DNA from: an uncultured Clostridia bacterium
Lineage (GTDB): Bacteria > Bacillota > Clostridia > TANB77 > CAG-508
Direction: 5' to 3'
DNA: 8,161 nt
NCBI GenBank assembly: GCA_949045875.1
Contig: CARPYP010000045.1
Coordinates: forward strand, 1 to 8,161
Both the position numbers and the translations under genes were made by a program. The notes below the pieces were generated by a model. It did not search any database, was not told the DNA's origin, and was given only the letters and a program-made list of their open reading frames with translations. This document shows, piece after piece, positions 6,285 to 8,161 of the stretch (positions are counted from its first letter, which is position 1; each line of letters opens with the position of its first letter).

Positions 6285-6312
6285 ATTATATAATATACTA
6301 GGATTTTGTCAA
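6285..6312 (-). promoter_or_regulatory. Consensus sigma-A promoter of adhE
   Basis: On the - strand a perfect TTGACA (6307-6312) and a perfect TATAAT (6285-6290) are 16 bases apart. Transcription would start near 6278, giving a leader of about 100 bases that is A/G-rich and shows no clear hairpin. I could not find a Rex-type palindrome over the promoter. Confidence 0.82.
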
Positions 6313-6328
6313 GGTTAATATTAGTATT

Positions 6329-6541
6329 TTATTTGAATTCCCTTTGTCTTGCCCATCTATAAAAAGCTGGAAACCCTCTTTCTACTACGGTTTTAAACAA
6401 TCATATTTCTTCATCTGTATAATTTCCTTCTCTATATAATATTCTACAACTTGGAAGTTCAAATCTTACAGTATCAAATCCCTGCTCTGTTGGTCTTTCA
6501 AAATGTACATGCACAATTTCTTCTCAGTTTTCATTTTTCAT
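6329..6541 (-). pseudogene. Short frame interrupted by two UGA codons
   Basis: Reading from ATG 6541 to TAA 6329 gives 70 codons that look coding apart from UGA at codons 6 (6524-6526) and 47 (6401-6403). The intact middle includes VHVHFERPTEQGFDTVRFEL and then a DEEI-helix ending in FYRWARQ. It resembles small conserved bacterial proteins I cannot name. Tryptophan would fit both UGA sites, since one G-to-A change turns TGG into TGA, and a normal TGG occurs later at codon 63. The frame stays open upstream of the ATG (...FYEVVFSHI), so the true start may be further up or lost. It lies just upstream of the adhE promoter and reads towards it. A decayed gene is the simplest reading. Confidence 0.6.
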
Positions 6542-6602
6542 AATATGTGAAAAGACTACTTCATAAAAAAACGAAACTAACCACAGAAATTTTGACTTTT
6601 CG

Positions 6603-6631
6603 TTGTAATATGTAAATTTTATTGATATAAT
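6603..6631 (+). promoter_or_regulatory. Promoter of the truncated HD-domain gene
   Basis: TTGTAA (6603-6608) and TATAAT (6626-6631) are 17 bases apart, with TG at 6623-6624 as an extended -10. AAGGAGGAG (6652-6660) and ATG 6666 follow, so the expression signals of the broken gene downstream remain intact. Confidence 0.7.
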
Positions 6632-6665
6632 TTGACTACATATATAATTCCAAGGAGGAGCAAAT

Positions 6666-6869
6666 ATGTTAGAAGATTATATAAAAATTATTAAGCCATA
6701 TATAGTTGAACTTTTTAGTGAAGACTCTAGTGGTCATGATATAAGCCATCTTACTAGAACTATGAATATAGCTGTTAATTTGGCAAGAAAGAAAATGGGA
6801 ATGTTATATGATGAAATGTCAAGATTTTCACCTATAGTTATAAATGGAAATTTAAGTTTAGTAAAATAA
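6666..6869 (+). pseudogene. Truncated HD-domain phosphohydrolase, N-terminal fragment
   Basis: Residues 1 to about 45 (MLEDYIKIIKPYIVELF..., then GHDISHLTRTMNIA at 24-37) match the start of small HD-superfamily proteins, where this first histidine belongs to the metal site. The remaining HD motifs, including the central histidine-aspartate pair, are absent. After about residue 45 the sequence switches to MLYDEMSRFSPIVINGNLSL, which I cannot place, and ends at TAA after 67 residues; the expected family length is more than 150. The promoter and ribosome site are intact, so a short peptide may still be made. The junction near 6800 looks like a deletion or recombination point. The frame after the TAA is the one used by the DUF1653/DUF1016 fusion downstream. 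Confidence 0.65.
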
Positions 6870-6885
6870 TGGAGGAATAAAAATT

Positions 6886-7082
6886 ATGAAGAATTAAAAA
6901 TTAAAGGTATCTATAAACATTACAAAGGAGATTTATATATTGTTGAAGATATTATTTATCATAGTGAAACAGGAGAAAAAATGGTCGCATATAGAGCTTT
7001 ATATGGAGATAATAAATTATGGGCAAGACCTTATGATATGTTTTTAGATGAAGTTAATAAAAATGGTCAACAATATAGATTT
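6886..7082 (+). pseudogene. DUF1653 gene, frameshifted at codon 2
   Basis: DUF1653 proteins are short, of unknown function, with a YKHYKG...YRALYG...W.RP..MF pattern. Here IKGIYKHYKGDLYIVEDIIY followed by MVAYRALYG, LWARPYDMFLDEV and a GQQYRF end is a complete domain. GGAGGA (6871-6876) and ATG (6886-6888) sit in the expected place, but the ATG frame stops after three codons. The domain is one base off, as if ATGGAAGAA had lost a G to give ATGAAGAA. The next in-frame ATG (6981) would lose half the domain. It runs in frame, without a stop, into the DUF1016 fragment at about 7083. Confidence in the domain is good; the single-base cause is an inference. Confidence 0.75.
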
Positions 7083-7893
7083 TTAAATTTTTATAAAAAT
7101 TTTCCACAAATTGTTGACGCACTGAGTCGACAATCTGGAATGTTATTATCTTGGACACATTATAGAACTTTATTACAAGTTTTTGATAAACAAGCTAGAG
7201 ATTGGTATGAAAAAGAAGCATTTGAGCAAACTTGGAGTACAAGAACACTACAAAGAAATATTGATACTCAATATTATTATCGCCTTTTAAAATCACAAGT
7301 TAAAGAACCTGTAATTAAAGAAATGCAAGAAAAAAATAAAGAACATTATTTATTAAAAAAATTAGAATTTGTTAAAAATCCAGTAATAGCTGAATTTCTA
7401 GGTTATCCATTAGATAGTGAGTTTACTGAAACAGAATTAGAAACAAGCATAATTAATAATTTACAAAAATTTTTAATGGAACTTCGGAAAAGGCTATGCT
7501 TTTGTAGCAAGACAACAACATATTCATACAGAAAAAGAAGATTATTATATCGATTTAGTTTTTTACAATTATATTTTAAAATGTTTTGTGTTAATTGATT
7601 TAAAAACTAAAAAGATAACACATCAAGATGTCGGACAAATGGATATGTATGTAAGAATGTATGATGAACTTAAAAAATCCAAAGAAGATAATCCTACAAT
7701 TGGAATTTTATTATGTTCTGAAACAGATGCTGATATAGCAAAATATTCTATTTTACAAGGTAATGAGCAACTATTTGCTTCAAAATACAAATTATATCTA
7801 CCAACTGAAGAAGAACTTAGGGCAGAAATAGAAAACCAAAAAACAATATTTAATTTACAACACGAAAAAGATAATAATGAAGATAATAAATAA
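7083..7893 (+). pseudogene. DUF1016 (YhcG-like) PD-(D/E)XK nuclease, N-truncated and frameshifted
   Basis: Intact members pair a DUF1016 N-terminal domain with a C-terminal PD-(D/E)XK nuclease fold. The fragment starts mid-domain at about LNFYKNFPQIV, after which SGMLLSWTHYRTLLQV, ARDWYEKEA and EQTWSTRTLQRNI are typical; some 80 or more N-terminal residues are missing. The frame ...NLQKFLMEL then breaks near 7485, where an extra base (ACTTCGGAAAA) pushes reading off. Skipping it restores GKGYAFVARQQHIHTEKEDY and YYIDLVFYN, VLIDLKT and the VGQMDMYVRMY motif, so the nuclease core (D, D-x-K, Q) is present in the second frame. It ends at TAA 7891-7893. An in-frame join to DUF1653 makes a chimera. 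Sequencing error could explain the frameshift but not the missing N-terminus. Confidence 0.85.
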
Positions 7894-7900
7894 AATTATG

Positions 7901-7945
7901 AGGGACGAAAAAATCTCCTTCTTTGTGATAAGTTATCTCTACCAT
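7901..7945 (-). pseudogene. Probable tnpV start fragment (first 15 codons)
   Basis: AGGAGG followed by eight bases and ATG 7945 opens MVEITYHKEGDFFVP, which resembles the conserved N-terminus of TnpV, a small protein carried by clostridial mobilisable and conjugative transposons. After Pro15 the similarity stops and the sequence becomes the antisense of the DUF1016 3' end. Only the 5' end of the gene remains, and the break lies 7 bases from the DUF1016 stop. The match is recalled from memory and short, so it is moderately secure. Confidence 0.5.
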
Positions 7946-8046
7946 AACTAAAACCTCCTAAAATTTAATTTCACTACTTTTAAAATTATAATTTTATATC
8001 TGCTAAGCTGTCTATAAATACAAATTTTTATAAAGTGTACTAACTT

Positions 8047-8138
8047 AAGTCTACTGGCTAGCGATTATAGACTTTATATAATAGGAAAGTATCACTTTCC
8101 TAAGAATATAAAAAATAAGAAAAATTAAAATTTTTCTT
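8047..8138. repeat. Cluster of three inverted repeats near the right edge
   Basis: Three hairpins follow one another: AAGTCTA (8047-8053) with TAGACTT (8068-8074); the perfect TAGGAAAGT (8082-8090) with ACTTTCCTA (8094-8102) around ATC; and AAGAAAAATT (8117-8126) with AATTTTTCTT (8129-8138). No frame of note occurs between 7946 and 8161. They lie upstream of the probable tnpV stub and may be its leader, a transposon end or terminators. I cannot tell which. Confidence 0.55.
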
Positions 8139-8140
8139 TA

Positions 8141-8161
8141 AGGAGAGTTGCTTTTGCAACT
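8141..8161. terminator. Hairpin cut by the window edge, possible terminator
   Basis: AGTTGC (8146-8151) pairs exactly with GCAACT (8156-8161) around TTTT. The preceding AGGAG (8141-8145) could extend the stem if CTCCT follows beyond the window. The end of the structure and any T tract are not visible. Confidence 0.4.

Noticed and set aside
6329..6541. Whole-organism recoding of UGA to tryptophan
   Set aside because: adhE and other long genes use TGG and contain no in-frame UGA, and the 114-residue gene ends at UGA, so the standard code fits.

Overview
The window is AT-rich Firmicute-type DNA, most likely from a clostridial anaerobe. This rests on strong AAGGAGG-like ribosome binding sites, AGA-dominated arginine codons, a family II pyrophosphatase, a full-length fused AdhE and a stub resembling TnpV. 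Species cannot be named from the sequence. UGA, UAA and UAG all appear as stops, so the code looks standard.

Left part (1-2045, + strand): a DeoD-type purine nucleoside phosphorylase (188-910) and a manganese-dependent inorganic pyrophosphatase (1084-2007). They are separated by a short element bounded by TGTAGGGG/CCCCTACA. A perfect 12-bp bidirectional terminator closes the pyrophosphatase and overlaps the stop codon of the convergent gene beyond it.

Middle part (2035-3563, - strand): small poorly known genes among palindromic repeats. They are a DUF3006-like protein with two competing starts, a 114-residue charged protein whose stop codon lies inside a hairpin repeat, a 39-residue helical microprotein, and a doubtful 41-codon frame one base after adhE. 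Between them lie a second TGTAGGGG-bounded element, an orphan terminator and the hairpin repeats.

Right centre (3564-6312, - strand): adhE, the bifunctional acetaldehyde/alcohol dehydrogenase that regenerates NAD+ by making ethanol. It has a near-consensus promoter. A strong internal ribosome-binding-like site sits exactly at the start of its alcohol dehydrogenase half.

Right end (6329-8161): a graveyard of accessory genes. It holds a short frame broken by two UGA codons, the first third of an HD-domain protein behind an intact promoter, a DUF1653 gene frameshifted at codon 2, an N-truncated and frameshifted DUF1016 (YhcG-like) nuclease fused in frame to that DUF1653 gene, the first 15 codons of a probable TnpV, and a run of inverted repeats. 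This looks like a decaying mobile or defence-type island.

I see no convincing intact novel multi-gene system. The best leads are the internal start inside adhE, the structured region and micro-ORF after adhE, and the recombination mosaic at the right end.
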